64,000 bases of DNA from Serratia symbiotica (GTDB lineage: Bacteria; Pseudomonadota; Gammaproteobacteria; Enterobacterales; Enterobacteriaceae). The notes beneath the pieces were generated by a model. That model had not been told where the DNA came from. It saw nothing but the letters and a program-made list of their open reading frames with translations, and ran no database searches. The position numbers and the translations under genes are program-made. Where the stretch lies: positions 1,240,001 to 1,304,000 of the forward strand of contig NZ_CP050855.1 of assembly GCF_000821185.2 (NCBI RefSeq), read 5' to 3'. The stretch's first letter is position 1, and each line of letters starts with the position of its first letter. This document shows positions 8,502-17,193 of the stretch, one piece after another.

Positions 8502-9998
8502 TTAGCCCACACTGTGTTCCAGGCTAATAGCCAAGAGTTCCTGTGCTTCGGCGGCGAACTCCAACGGCAGCTCAGAGAAGACGTCCTTACAGAAGCCATT
8601 GACGATCATTGAGATGGCGTCGTCTTCGCTGATGCCACGCTGGCGGCAGTAGAATAACTGGTCATCGCCAATCTTCGACGTCGTGGCTTCATGCTCCAAC
8701 TGAGCGCTATTATTGCGTGTCTCAACATAGGGGAAGGTATGGGCACCGCTATGCGGCCCGATCAGCATCGAGTCACACTGGGTAAAGTTACGCGCATTTT
8801 CCGCCCCTGGCAGGATTTTTACCAAGCCACGGTAGGTATTCTCACTGTGACCGGCGGAGATCCCCTTGGCGATGATGGTCGATTTGGTGTTATTACCGAT
8901 ATGGATCATCTTGGTGCCAGTATCCGCCTGCTGGTAGCCGCTGGTCAGTGCCACCGAGAAAAACTCGCCAATCGAGTTATCGCCTTGCAGGATCACGCTA
9001 GGGTATTTCCAAGTGATCGCCGAGCCTGTTTCCGACTGAGTCCAGGACATTTTTGAGCCGGCACCTTCACAGAGTGCGCGCTTAGTGACGAAGTTTAGGA
9101 TGCCACCTTGCTTCTCGCCGCCAGAGAACCAGTTCTGCACCGTTGAGTATTTCACCTCGGCATCCTTATGCAAAATCACCTCCACTACCGCAGCGTGCAA
9201 TTGGTAGTTGTCGCGCACCGGGGCGGAGCAGCCCTCAATGTAGCTGACATAACTGCCCTCATCGGCGATCAGGATGGTACGTTCAAACTGGCCGGTTTTG
9301 GCGGCGTTGATGCGGAAGTAGGTCGATAGTTCCATCGGACAACGCACCCCCTTCGGCACATACACAAAAGTGCCGTCCGAGGCCACCGCCGCATTTAACG
9401 CGGCGAAGAAGTTATCGTTACCGGGTACGACACGGCCTAAATACTGGCGCACCAGCTCGGGATATTCCTGAATGGCTTCGCCGAACGAGCAGAAAATCAC
9501 CCCGCTCTCTGCCAGCTTTTCGCGGTAGGTGGTGGCAACGGAAACCGAGTCAAAAATGGCATCCATTGCCACCTCGCCACCTTCACGCACCGGCACACCA
9601 AGCTGGTTGAATGCCAACTCCACTTCGTGGGTCAGGTAGTCTTTTTCCGCCACCGCGTTTTGTGGCGGCTCTGCCCCGGGTTGCCCCGCGCAAACATCGT
9701 CACAACTGCCGCAGGAGGGTGCCGAATAATAACTGTAATCCTGATAGTTCAGGCGTGGGTAGTTGGCTTTGAGCCAGTGCGGTTCCTTCATCTGGAGCCA
9801 GGCTCGATAGGCTTCAAGACGGAATTCTAACATCCACGCAGGCTCGTTGCGCTTGGCCGAAATGGCGCGCACTACCTCTTCATTGATACCTTTGGCCAAC
9901 TCATCGGTAGCCAGTTGAGTGAAGAAACCTTCTTTATAACCACCTTCGCTGACCCAAGCTTGCATTTCATTAGGTATTTCTACATTGCTTCGTGTCAT
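8502..9998 (-). CDS. sufB: Fe-S assembly scaffold protein SufB
   Basis: Core scaffold on which the nascent Fe-S cluster is built. From the chosen ATG at 9998 ([12 protein letters not shown]) the protein has 498 residues (E. coli 495). An upstream extension to 10043 would overlap sufA and is not conserved. The N-terminal SCGSCDDVC cysteines and the essential cysteine in [12 protein letters not shown] are present. The GGVLNFVTKR-type strand (here [10 protein letters not shown]) and the C-terminal [19 protein letters not shown] are near-identical to E. coli. Confidence 0.96.
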   Translation of the reverse strand: MTRSNVEIPNEMQAWVSEGGYKEGFFTQLATDELAKGINEEVVRAISAKRNEPAWMLEFRLEAYRAWLQMKEPHWLKANYPRLNYQDYSYYSAPSCGSCDDVCAGQPGAEPPQNAVAEKDYLTHEVELAFNQLGVPVREGGEVAMDAIFDSVSVATTYREKLAESGVIFCSFGEAIQEYPELVRQYLGRVVPGNDNFFAALNAAVASDGTFVYVPKGVRCPMELSTYFRINAAKTGQFERTILIADEGSYVSYIEGCSAPVRDNYQLHAAVVEVILHKDAEVKYSTVQNWFSGGEKQGGILNFVTKRALCEGAGSKMSWTQSETGSAITWKYPSVILQGDNSIGEFFSVALTSGYQQADTGTKMIHIGNNTKSTIIAKGISAGHSENTYRGLVKILPGAENARNFTQCDSMLIGPHSGAHTFPYVETRNNSAQLEHEATTSKIGDDQLFYCRQRGISEDDAISMIVNGFCKDVFSELPLEFAAEAQELLAISLEHSVG

Positions 9999-10012
9999 GT
10001 TAATTACATCGC

Positions 10013-10384
10013 TCAAATACCAAAACTCTCGCCACACCCGCAAGCATGCTGAGCTTTAGGATTATTAAATTTAAACATCTGATTCAACCCTTCGCGAACA
10101 AAATCCACTGTGGTGCCATCGATAAACGGCATGGCTTTTAATGGCACGTAAAGTTTGGCACCACCGCGTTCAAACAGTAGGTCGTCATCGGCCGGATCAC
10201 AGCTCAGATCCAACACATAAGCAAAACCGGCACAACCGGATTGCTTCACCCCTAGCTGTAGCCCTTTCGCCTGTGGCTTCTGCTGCATTAGTTTAATAAT
10301 TTGTTGTACGGCGCTGTCGCTGAGCGTAATGCCTTGCCAAACATTGTCATTCAAAGAAAAAGTGCCAACATTTTCCGTTTGCAT
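10013..10384 (-). CDS. sufA: A-type Fe-S carrier SufA
   Basis: Carries Fe-S clusters from SufBCD to target proteins. The three cluster-binding cysteines are present in [10 protein letters not shown] and the terminal CGCGESFG. I place the start at 10384 ([13 protein letters not shown], 123 residues, E. coli 122), preceded by AAGGTAGACCCT as ribosome binding site. A longer frame to 10417 exists but lacks family support. It is the first gene of sufABCDSE. No clear Fur, IscR or OxyR box was recognisable upstream by eye. Confidence 0.95.
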   Translation of the reverse strand: MQTENVGTFSLNDNVWQGITLSDSAVQQIIKLMQQKPQAKGLQLGVKQSGCAGFAYVLDLSCDPADDDLLFERGGAKLYVPLKAMPFIDGTTVDFVREGLNQMFKFNNPKAQHACGCGESFGI

Positions 10385-10492
10385 AGGGTCTACCTTACAT
10401 TTGTGTCTGATCACCACTGAGTCAGGTGGATTATATGTTAGTGATAAGGCGTGTCACTTCAACCGTTTGTTTTACAGGGGTACCAGCCTTAA

Positions 10493-10563
10493 GCGAGGTT
10501 TTCGTGACCTCGCACGGCAAGCCCCCGTGACAGTCACGGTGCTTTGCGCAGTTTGGTGCAAAG
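10493..10563. other. three consecutive inverted repeats upstream of sufA
   Basis: The 377-bp sufA-menI gap contains no gene. It holds GCGAGGT/ACCTCGC (10493-10513), CCGTGAC-A-GTCACGG (10525-10539) and CTTTGC/GCAAAG (10542-10563) in tandem. There is no T run, so this is not a terminator. It could be operators or a structured leader for sufA; neither is shown. Confidence 0.45.
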
Positions 10564-10761
10564 GCGTCGATCTTATCCCTCTGAATTTACTCCATACCCT
10601 GTATCTGCGTAGCGCTTACCCCACTGGGGTGCAAGCTTTACAGCTCTGCAAAAAATTGCCAACAAAAAATTCATAGAAAATACTCATTTTAGCCTCTCGT
10701 CTGTCATAAAATGCGTTCAGCGACAGTAATCGGCCTTGTCTGGCCCTTGGTGGCCCGAAAA

Positions 10762-11178
10762 TCAGTCAATTATTGCCGTAGTCAGACGCGATGTGCAGCA
10801 CAGGTGCCCGCACGCATCGAAAATCTCAATCTGCCACACCTGATGCCGGCGGCCAACATGCAGCGCCCGGCATACGCCACGCACATGGCCATCAAATACC
10901 GCGCGCAGATGGCTGGCGTTGATTTCCAGCCCTACCACTTTTTGCGGGTCCGCGCTGCACAGATAACCCGCTATTGAGCCGATCGACTCCGCCAGTACCA
11001 CCGAGGCTCCGCCGTGCAACAGCCCGAACGACTGGCGAGTGTGTTTGTCCACCGGCATGGTGGCTTCGAGGAAGTCCTCTGCAAGTTGGGTAAATTCAAT
11101 TCCCAGGTAGCTGATCATGCAGCCTTCGCTGATACGGTTTAACTGCTCCAGAGACGTTTCACGTTTCCACAATTTCAC
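10762..11178 (-). CDS. menI: 1,4-dihydroxy-2-naphthoyl-CoA hydrolase (hotdog thioesterase)
   Basis: Hydrolyses DHNA-CoA in menaquinone synthesis; formerly YdiI. The 138 residues form a single hotdog domain. FGLLHGGASVVLAESIGS holds the conserved catalytic Glu helix, and RHQVWQIEIFD follows the E. coli sequence closely. The start is GTG at 11178, overlapping the ydiJ stop as GTGA, so the two genes are coupled. Confidence 0.93.
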   Translation of the reverse strand: MKLWKRETSLEQLNRISEGCMISYLGIEFTQLAEDFLEATMPVDKHTRQSFGLLHGGASVVLAESIGSIAGYLCSADPQKVVGLEINASHLRAVFDGHVRGVCRALHVGRRHQVWQIEIFDACGHLCCTSRLTTAIID

Positions 11179-14100
11179 ACAATGATCTCCAGAAGTGCCT
11201 GTAATGGATGGCGCACGCTGCTGCCTTCAAGGCGCTTTATCTGGCTACGGCAGGAATAGCCCGTCGCCAAACAGCGTTGTGGCGGTAGGTGCTGTAGCGC
11301 CGTATGCCACGATAGCTGATAAATACCACGCGAGTTCAGCACATTCTTCACCTCATGGCCGTAAGTACCAGCCATACCACAACAGCCAACGCTGACATTT
11401 TCTAATTTGGCACCAAAGCAGGCGAAAATCGCCGCCCACTGCTGACCGCTGACTGGCTGAGCGGTGGTTTCAGTACAGTGACCAAACAGATACCAAGGTT
11501 CACCCGTTGCTGGCTGCATGGTGCGTTCAGCCAGCAACGGCTGTAGCCATTCATGCACCAACTGTACCTGGAAGTCGCCGCGCTTTTCACCTAGGATCTC
11601 GTGATATTCATCGCGGTAGCATAGCACTAACGCCGGATCGACCCCCACCAGCGGCATGCCAAGTTGCGCCACGCGGTTAAGAATATCGGAGGTATGGCGT
11701 GCAGTGCGGGCAAAGCCCGTCAGGAATCCATTGATATGTTGCGCCTTACCGTTCGGTGAGAACGGCAGTAGCACCGATTTAAAGCCGAGTTTTTCCACCA
11801 GTTGGACAAAGTCTGCCACCACCTTGGCATCGTAGTAGCTAGTGAACGGGTCTTGTACGATCAGCACATATCGTGCACGTTGTGCGGCGTTCAGCCCTGC
11901 CAATTGCTTCAACGTTGTGGTGATGGCGCTATGGCCGGAGAGCTGCTGACGCAACGTAGGGCTGGACAGCATCGGTAGATCGATCATGCCAATGGCACTG
12001 CGGCTCATTTCGCGCACCCAAGGCTGGCGCAAGAAAAAATTGAACACCTTCGGTGCTTTAGCCATCAGCGGCGTGTAGCTCTCCACCCCGGCGACGACAT
12101 AGTCACGTAGCGGTCGCAAATAGCGGGTGTGATACAACTGCAAAAAACGTGAACGGAAGTCAGGCACGTCAATTTTGATCGGGCATTGGGTAGAACAGGC
12201 TTTACAAGCCAGACAGCCGGACATCGCCTCTTTCACCTGGTGCGAGAAATCGTACTCGCCCTTAGCTGCGTGCCAACTATTGCGGGTTTTCTCGATCAGG
12301 GTGCGGAAGCTGAAACGTTGCTGCGGCAACTGTTCCTCCAGCGACAACGGATTAATACCCTGCTCTGAGAGTAAGCGCAACCACTCACGCACCAGCGCTG
12401 CTCGCCCTTTGGGCGAGTGAACTCGGTTACTCGTGATCTTCATCGATGGGCACATCGCGCTGTGCACGTCAAAGTTGAAGCATAGGCCATTGCCGTTGCA
12501 CGCCATCGCGCCGCGCATTGATGTGCGGATCTCGATGGGGATCTGCCGATCGAACGTACCACGCTTGATGGCGTCTACTTTCATCAATGGCGCGTCTTCA
12601 TTCATTGGCGCACAAATTTTGCCTGGGTTGAGTCGATTATTTGGATCGAATACCGCTTTAATACGGCGTAATTCTTCATACAGCGTTTCCCCGAAAAACG
12701 CTGGACTGTATTCGGCGCGGAACCCTTTGCCATGTTCCCCCCACAGCAGGCCACCGTATTTAGCGGTCAGCGCCACCACCCGATCGGAAATCTGCTTCAT
12801 TAGCACTTCCTGCTGTGCATCGCATAGGTCGAGCGCTGGCCTAACATGCAACACACCAGCATCGACGTGGCCGAACATGCCGTAACTCAGGTTATGGCTA
12901 TCCAACAGTTGGCGGAACTCAGCAATGTAATCCGCCAGACAGTGCGGTGGCACACAGGTATCTTCGACAAATGGGATCGGCTTGGCTTGCCCTTTGGCAT
13001 TGCCCAATAAGCCGACTGCCTTTTTACGCATGTGGTAGATGCGTTCGATACCTGCCAGATCGTCGCAGACTTGATAGCCGATCACGCCTCCCTGCCGCTC
13101 AGCGATCAATTCATCAAGCCGCCGACACAGCCTCTTTAGCTGTCTGTCGATCCGTTCCTGGTCGTCACCGGCAAATTCGACGATGTTCAAACCCAGCATG
13201 GCTTTATCAGGCACCGGGGTGATCAGCGCGTTCACCGAATGCCAGACGATATCCTCACGTGCCAGGTTCATCACCTGAGAGTCGATGGTTTCCACTGACA
13301 GCGCCTTGGCGGCGACCATAAAGGGCGCGTTGCGCAGCGCTGAATCAAAGGAGTCGTATTTAACGTTAACCAGCCGACGCACCTGCGGTAACGGCGTTAT
13401 GTTCAGTCGCGCTTCGGTGATAAACGCCAATGTGCCTTCGGAGCCGGTCAGAATACGCGTCAGATCGAAGGTTTGCAGATCGTCGCTCAGCACATGCCGC
13501 AAATCGTACCCCGTCAGGAATCGGTTGAGTTTGGGGAATTTCTCCAGGATCAACGCACGTTGGTCACGGCAGCTCTTCAGTACCTGATGGTAGATGCGTC
13601 CTTCAGCGGTTTTTTCCAGAGCCGTCATCTCCGCCAGCGGCGTTGGCATCGCACAGGTGTCGATCAATTCGCCGCCCAGCAGTACCGCCCGCAGGCCAAG
13701 CACATGGTCGGACGTTTTACCATAGACCAACGAACCTTGCCCGGAGGCATCGGTATTGATCATGCCGCCTAGCGTGGCGCGGTTACTGGTGGAGAGTTCC
13801 GGTGCAAAAAAGTACCCGAATGGCCGCAGATACTGATTCAGCTGGTCTTTGATCACCCCAGCTTCAACTCGCACCCAACCCTGTTTGAGGTTAATTTCCA
13901 TAATGCGCTTCATATAGCGCGACATGTCTACCACTATGCCAGTATTGAGCGACTGGCCGTTGGTACCGGTACCACCGCCTCGTGGGGTGAAGGTCAACGC
14001 CGTGAAATGTTCTTCCGCCGCAAGACGGGCGATCAACACCACATCGTGGGTAGAGCGAGGAAACACCACAGCATCGGGCAGCATCTGATAAACGCTGTTA

Positions 14101-14231
14101 TCGGTGGCCATCGCCAGCCGATCAGCGTAGCGGGTGGCAGTATCGCCGTTAAATCCATGTTGCTTCAGTGCGTCCAAAAAATCGCACGCCCGTTTAACGA
14201 GGCGGGGTGTCTGAGAAATCGCTGGGATCAT
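11175..14231 (-). CDS. ydiJ: FAD/Fe-S oxidoreductase, D-2-hydroxyglutarate dehydrogenase type
   Basis: A 1018-residue protein, the same length as E. coli YdiJ. The N-terminal half is a VAO/GlcD-type FAD domain (FTPRGGGTGTNGQS near residue 80, DASGQGSLVYGKTSDHVLG near 160) with the matching C-terminal oxidase cap. The second half has cysteine clusters CNGNGLCFNFDVHSAMCP and CLACKACSTQCPIKIDVP for Fe-S centres, and a CCG-type domain with GCCGMAGTYGHE. E. coli YdiJ has been assigned D-2-hydroxyglutarate dehydrogenase activity; the substrate here is taken from that homology. menI follows with a 4-bp overlap. Confidence 0.92.
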   Translation of the reverse strand: MIPAISQTPRLVKRACDFLDALKQHGFNGDTATRYADRLAMATDNSVYQMLPDAVVFPRSTHDVVLIARLAAEEHFTALTFTPRGGGTGTNGQSLNTGIVVDMSRYMKRIMEINLKQGWVRVEAGVIKDQLNQYLRPFGYFFAPELSTSNRATLGGMINTDASGQGSLVYGKTSDHVLGLRAVLLGGELIDTCAMPTPLAEMTALEKTAEGRIYHQVLKSCRDQRALILEKFPKLNRFLTGYDLRHVLSDDLQTFDLTRILTGSEGTLAFITEARLNITPLPQVRRLVNVKYDSFDSALRNAPFMVAAKALSVETIDSQVMNLAREDIVWHSVNALITPVPDKAMLGLNIVEFAGDDQERIDRQLKRLCRRLDELIAERQGGVIGYQVCDDLAGIERIYHMRKKAVGLLGNAKGQAKPIPFVEDTCVPPHCLADYIAEFRQLLDSHNLSYGMFGHVDAGVLHVRPALDLCDAQQEVLMKQISDRVVALTAKYGGLLWGEHGKGFRAEYSPAFFGETLYEELRRIKAVFDPNNRLNPGKICAPMNEDAPLMKVDAIKRGTFDRQIPIEIRTSMRGAMACNGNGLCFNFDVHSAMCPSMKITSNRVHSPKGRAALVREWLRLLSEQGINPLSLEEQLPQQRFSFRTLIEKTRNSWHAAKGEYDFSHQVKEAMSGCLACKACSTQCPIKIDVPDFRSRFLQLYHTRYLRPLRDYVVAGVESYTPLMAKAPKVFNFFLRQPWVREMSRSAIGMIDLPMLSSPTLRQQLSGHSAITTTLKQLAGLNAAQRARYVLIVQDPFTSYYDAKVVADFVQLVEKLGFKSVLLPFSPNGKAQHINGFLTGFARTARHTSDILNRVAQLGMPLVGVDPALVLCYRDEYHEILGEKRGDFQVQLVHEWLQPLLAERTMQPATGEPWYLFGHCTETTAQPVSGQQWAAIFACFGAKLENVSVGCCGMAGTYGHEVKNVLNSRGIYQLSWHTALQHLPPQRCLATGYSCRSQIKRLEGSSVRHPLQALLEIIV

Positions 14232-14279
14232 TGGCTTTTTAACCCTGGCTACTTATTTTTATGCGCTAAAGCACGTTAA

Positions 14280-14430
14280 GAGCGTATCCCATTAGGCTAT
14301 TTTATTTGCCATTCTGGCCTTGAGCAATACTCACCATACTCACATGCTCCCTGTACGCTGCGGTTGTTGCGCGCTGTCGGTGTGCAAACTGGCTACAATA
14401 ATGTAGGCCTACTACCTACTGGGATAGGCA
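14280..14430 (+). repeat. MITE-like repeat, copy A
   Basis: About 150 bp with the end motif CGTATCCCATTAGGCT, then TTTTATTTGCCAT, and the internal CTGTACGCTGCGGTTGTTG. It closes with CTACTGGGATAGGC, the inverted form of the left end. Related copies are at 16949, 56937 and 63940. No coding potential. It lies in the 378-bp gap between ydiJ and ydiK, which holds no other recognisable feature. Confidence 0.8.
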
Positions 14431-14609
14431 CAACATCAGGTCGTTATTCAGACCCACCCTATTTTTATTGCTGACCTACTCGGTTAGTGTAGGCATACAC
14501 ATTATTCCCAATTCCATCGCAAAAATGTGCAGTGCGCTGTGAAAATTGGCGAAGATGAACCATGATAATGCAGTGCCACGGAATTAACTTACGAGAAAGA
14601 GACCCATTG

Positions 14610-15710
14610 ATGACACAACCGCAACACCGATACGATTTACCACGGATTATTTTTGGTGTGTTGTTTATCGCCACCATGATCATCGCCAGTTTTTGGGTCA
14701 TCCAGCCGTTTATTCTCGGCTTAGCCTGGGCCGCGATGGTGGTGATCGCAACCTGGCCATTGCTGATCAAGTTGCAAAAGCTGCTGTGGGGGAGACGCTC
14801 GCTGGCAGTGATGGCCATGACGATGCTACTGATCTTGCTGTTCATCCTGCCAATTTCTCTGATGATCGGGAGCCTGGTGGATAACAGCGGCCCGGTTATC
14901 GCTTGGGCCAGCACGCTCGGCAAGCTGCATATGCCTGAGTTTGTCTGGCTGCAATCCCTACCGATGTTCGGTGACAAGATCTATAACAGTTATCATGCCT
15001 TGGTCAATGCTGGCGGTGCCGCGCTGCTGGCAAAAATGCAGCCGTATTTTGGCCAAACTGCCACCTGGTTTGTCACGCAGGCGGCACATATCGGCCGCCT
15101 GCTGCTGCACTGCACGCTGATGCTGTTGTTTAGCGTGATACTGTATGCGCGTGGTGAGCAGGTGGCGCTGGGTATCCGCCATTTTGCGGTGCGTTTGGGC
15201 GCTGAGCGCGGCGATGCAGCGGTGTTGCTGGGCGGGCAAGCGATTCGTGCAGTGGCGCTGGGTGTGGTGGTGACAGCACTGGTGCAGTCAGTGTTGGGAG
15301 GGATCGGCCTGGCACTGAGTGGTATCCCCGCCGCCACTTGGCTGACGGTGCTGATCTTTATCTGCTGCGTGGCACAATTGGGACCGCTGCTGGTGCTGGT
15401 GCCAGCCATCATCTGGCTGTACTGGAGCGGTGATACCACTTGGGCTACGGTACTTGTGATATGGAGTTGCGTGGTCGCCACGTTGGATAACGTGCTGCGG
15501 CCAATGCTGATCCGCATGGGGGCTGATTTGCCAACGCTACTGATCCTGTTAGGGGTGATCGGCGGCCTGCTGGCCTTCGGTTTGATCGGCCTGTTTATCG
15601 GCCCGGTGGTACTCGCGGTGTCCTACCGCCTACTCACCGCCTGGATGGATGAAGCAGCTAAGCCGACCACTACGCTGCAAGATGTGGCGAGAAATCTGGA
15701 AGAGAGCTAA
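14610..15710 (+). CDS. ydiK: AI-2E/PerM-family inner-membrane transporter YdiK
   Basis: Polytopic membrane protein of the AI-2E exporter (PerM) family with no proven substrate. From the ATG at 14610 (MTQPQHRYDLPRII) it has 366 residues with about seven hydrophobic segments. Conserved stretches include WVIQPFILGLAWA, GDAAVLLGGQAIRAVALGVVVTALVQ, LDNVLRPMLIRMGADLPTLLILLGVIGG and FGLIGLFIGPV. It is close to E. coli YdiK and in the same place, before rprA. A longer frame from 14562 lacks family support. Confidence 0.92.
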   Translation: MTQPQHRYDLPRIIFGVLFIATMIIASFWVIQPFILGLAWAAMVVIATWPLLIKLQKLLWGRRSLAVMAMTMLLILLFILPISLMIGSLVDNSGPVIAWASTLGKLHMPEFVWLQSLPMFGDKIYNSYHALVNAGGAALLAKMQPYFGQTATWFVTQAAHIGRLLLHCTLMLLFSVILYARGEQVALGIRHFAVRLGAERGDAAVLLGGQAIRAVALGVVVTALVQSVLGGIGLALSGIPAATWLTVLIFICCVAQLGPLLVLVPAIIWLYWSGDTTWATVLVIWSCVVATLDNVLRPMLIRMGADLPTLLILLGVIGGLLAFGLIGLFIGPVVLAVSYRLLTAWMDEAAKPTTTLQDVARNLEES

Positions 15711-15719
15711 CCCTCCCAC

Positions 15720-15747
15720 TACTGCCCAGTTCGCCGGGCAGTATTTC
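15720..15747 (+). terminator. ydiK Rho-independent terminator
   Basis: Arms TACTGCCC (15720-15727) and GGGCAGTA (15736-15743) with an 8-nt loop and a T-rich tail begin 10 bp after the ydiK stop. Confidence 0.75.
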
Positions 15748-15809
15748 TATTATGTCTGTCTTATTACTTCCCGTCGCTATGAGTCATAAAATAAAATGCT
15801 GCTATTTAT

Positions 15810-15823
15810 TGGGATGATTCCTA
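15810..15823 (+). promoter_or_regulatory. RcsB-box-like site before the rprA remnant
   Basis: TGGGATGATTCCTA resembles the RcsA/RcsB box consensus TAAGAATATTCCTA, and RcsB activates rprA in E. coli. A 9-bp inverted repeat ATGAGTCAT (15779-15787) / ATGACTCAT (15824-15832) surrounds it. TAATAT at 15848-15853 is a possible -10 element. Confidence 0.45.
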
Positions 15824-15855
15824 ATGACTCATAGTAACTTACTATTGTAATATAG

Positions 15856-15910
15856 TTGTATTAATTGCTGTGTGTAGTCTTTAACCCATCATTTATGGTG
15901 GGTTTTTTTT
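15856..15910 (+). ncRNA. rprA: RprA small RNA, only the 3' part recognisable
   Basis: AATTGCTGTGTGTAGTCTTT (15863-15882) is, as I recall it, identical to the 3' region of E. coli RprA. A terminator stem (ACCCATCA / TGGTGGGT) and a T8 run (15903-15910) follow directly. The place, downstream of ydiK, is the E. coli rprA locus. The 5' rpoS-pairing half, about 50 nt in E. coli, is not recognisable. The 5' end given here is an estimate from a possible -10 at 15848; a longer divergent transcript is not excluded. Confidence 0.72.
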
Positions 15911-16314
15911 ATTCTTCTTACGCCAATATAATTATTTTTCAGCCCCAGTGTAAGACTGTCAGCAGAGATATTCATCCCATCAGCACCCCCCCCCCCTGCC
16001 TTCAGGAGAGGGGCAGCCATCCGTATTATCATAAATAATTCGGAACGGGTTCTCGGCACGCTGAACCTGGAATAAAAGCAGTTCCCTTCATTCTCTCCTC
16101 TGGCATTTAGTACTTCTTCCTCAAATGCACAGTATTCTTTTATATGTTCTGCTATTCGTGGATTTTTCTCGGCTGTCAGTTCCCGTTTTATGCGATTAGT
16201 ATCACCATCGTTATTGTCCAAGTGAGCGATGACCACAGGCGTTCCGGCAGCCTTGAACCGCAGCCAGAACTCAAAATCCTTGCTGTCATTTGCCCCAGAC
16301 ACCAGATACTGCAC
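15889..16314 (-). CDS. hypothetical protein, probable gene remnant
   Basis: A 141-codon frame from a GTG at 16314 reads VQYLVSGANDSKDFEFWLRF and later ENEGNCFYSRFSVPRTRS. I do not recognise the family. The open frame continues upstream of 16314 to an in-frame TGA near 16360, so the true N terminus is probably lost. A run of 11 G (plus-strand C run 15986-15996) encodes GGG near residue 108, and the 3' end overlaps the rprA terminator, so the natural stop may have been lost by slippage at this run. No ribosome binding site or promoter is apparent. It lies between rprA and hemP with another eroded reading frame just upstream on the same strand. Confidence 0.35.
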   Translation of the reverse strand: MQYLVSGANDSKDFEFWLRFKAAGTPVVIAHLDNNDGDTNRIKRELTAEKNPRIAEHIKEYCAFEEEVLNARGENEGNCFYSRFSVPRTRSELFMIIRMAAPLLKAGGGGADGMNISADSLTLGLKNNYIGVRRIKKTHHK

Positions 16315-16391
16315 CCGGGCGGAAATCAGGTCATTCTTTTCTGCTCGTCTGTAATAATATAACTGTCACTTTTTAGATCGCGGATGACACC

Positions 16392-16690
16392 TTAACGAAA
16401 CACTGGCGCGGCATAAGCGCCAGGTATCAGGGGATAATGGCTATGTACAACAAAGGGAACGCCGCTGCCGGTTGAACCAGTCAGTTCTTTATCGATGGAA
16501 ATTCTACCCGGAGATACGCCAAGCTTTACCTGTTCTTCCTGCTTCACGGCCAAGTCCTGCCTTTGGAATTTATCAAACAAATATTGTCAGTGGCCGGGCA
16601 TGACACCTTTATCAGCGAAGAGAAAGGGATCGATATCTGCCACAAGATCCGTGTAGGTTCCAGCGCCATGGTGATGGTGGTTGGGTGATC
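16392..16690 (-). pseudogene. eroded reading frame of unknown family
   Basis: The minus strand reads TYTDLVADIDPFLFADKGV, then an in-frame stop near 16587, then a 62-codon open frame containing LGVSPGRISIDKEL and VPFVVHSHYPLIPGAYA that ends at 16392. The composition looks protein-like, not random, but I cannot name the family. It may be the 5' part of the same dead gene as the frame at 15889-16314; joining them needs at least one frameshift near 16340. Confidence 0.3.
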
Positions 16691-16709
16691 CTCAATAAAA
16701 AAATTTTCC

Positions 16710-16768
16710 TTGATGTCTTTTTCCAACCACATGATAATAATTATCAATTTGATAATAATTTTCATTTG
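16710..16768 (+). promoter_or_regulatory. hemP/hmu promoter with Fur-box repeats
   Basis: A -35 TTGATG (16710-16715), a 17-bp spacer and a -10 GATAAT (16733-16738) form a good sigma-70 promoter. GATAATAATTATCAATTTG overlaps the -10 and matches the Fur consensus at 14 of 19 positions. A second ATAATAATTTTCATTTGA-type repeat follows. This predicts iron repression of the haemin operon downstream. Confidence 0.75.
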
Positions 16769-16770
16769 AG

Positions 16771-16949
16771 GTGGATAACGATAAACAATCTCAGCCGCTC
16801 TCCACCCTCCACCGGCAGGTGCAGCGTGGATACGTTCCCTTGTTATAACAGTGCACTATTGCTCGATACCGATGGTCTGGCAGTTTATCCATCAAGATCA
16901 ACGCTATCAGTTGTGGCAGATTAAAGCCGGGAAATGCTTCCTGACTAAG
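16771..16949 (+). pseudogene. hemP: haemin uptake protein HemP, frameshifted
   Basis: HemP is a small protein at the head of haemin operons in Yersinia and Serratia. The N terminus reads VDNDKQSQPLSTLHRQVQR from GTG 16771. The middle (VDTFPCYNSALLLDTDG) is in a second frame, and the family's C-terminal box DQRYQLWQIKAGKCFLTK is in a third, so at least two frameshifts have occurred. The gene follows the Fur-type promoter and precedes hmuR, the expected place. A MITE is inserted at the last codons. Confidence 0.8.
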
Positions 16950-17091
16950 AACCTATCCCATTAGGCTGTTTTATTTGCCATGTGGCCCTGTGCAGTGCTC
17001 GCCATCCTCACGGACTCCCGGTATGCATCGGTTGTTGTGCGCTGTCAGTGTCCAAGCGGGCTGCAACAATGTTCCTGTGCTGGGATAAGCT
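16949..17091 (+). repeat. MITE-like repeat, copy B, at the 3' end of hemP
   Basis: A 143-bp element from GAACCTATCCCATTAGGCT to GCTGGGATAAGCT, flanked by a 4-bp direct duplication CTAA (16945-16948 and 17092-17095). CTAA is typical of IS5-family target sites. It separates the broken hemP from hmuR within the presumed operon. Confidence 0.82.
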
Positions 17092-17193
17092 CTAAATAAC
17101 GCAAGATCCTTTAAATGTCAGCCATCCCGTTGACTGTGATCCAGATAGCTAGACATAACTATTGATATGTTCAAACACACGGAGAGTTGCCCA

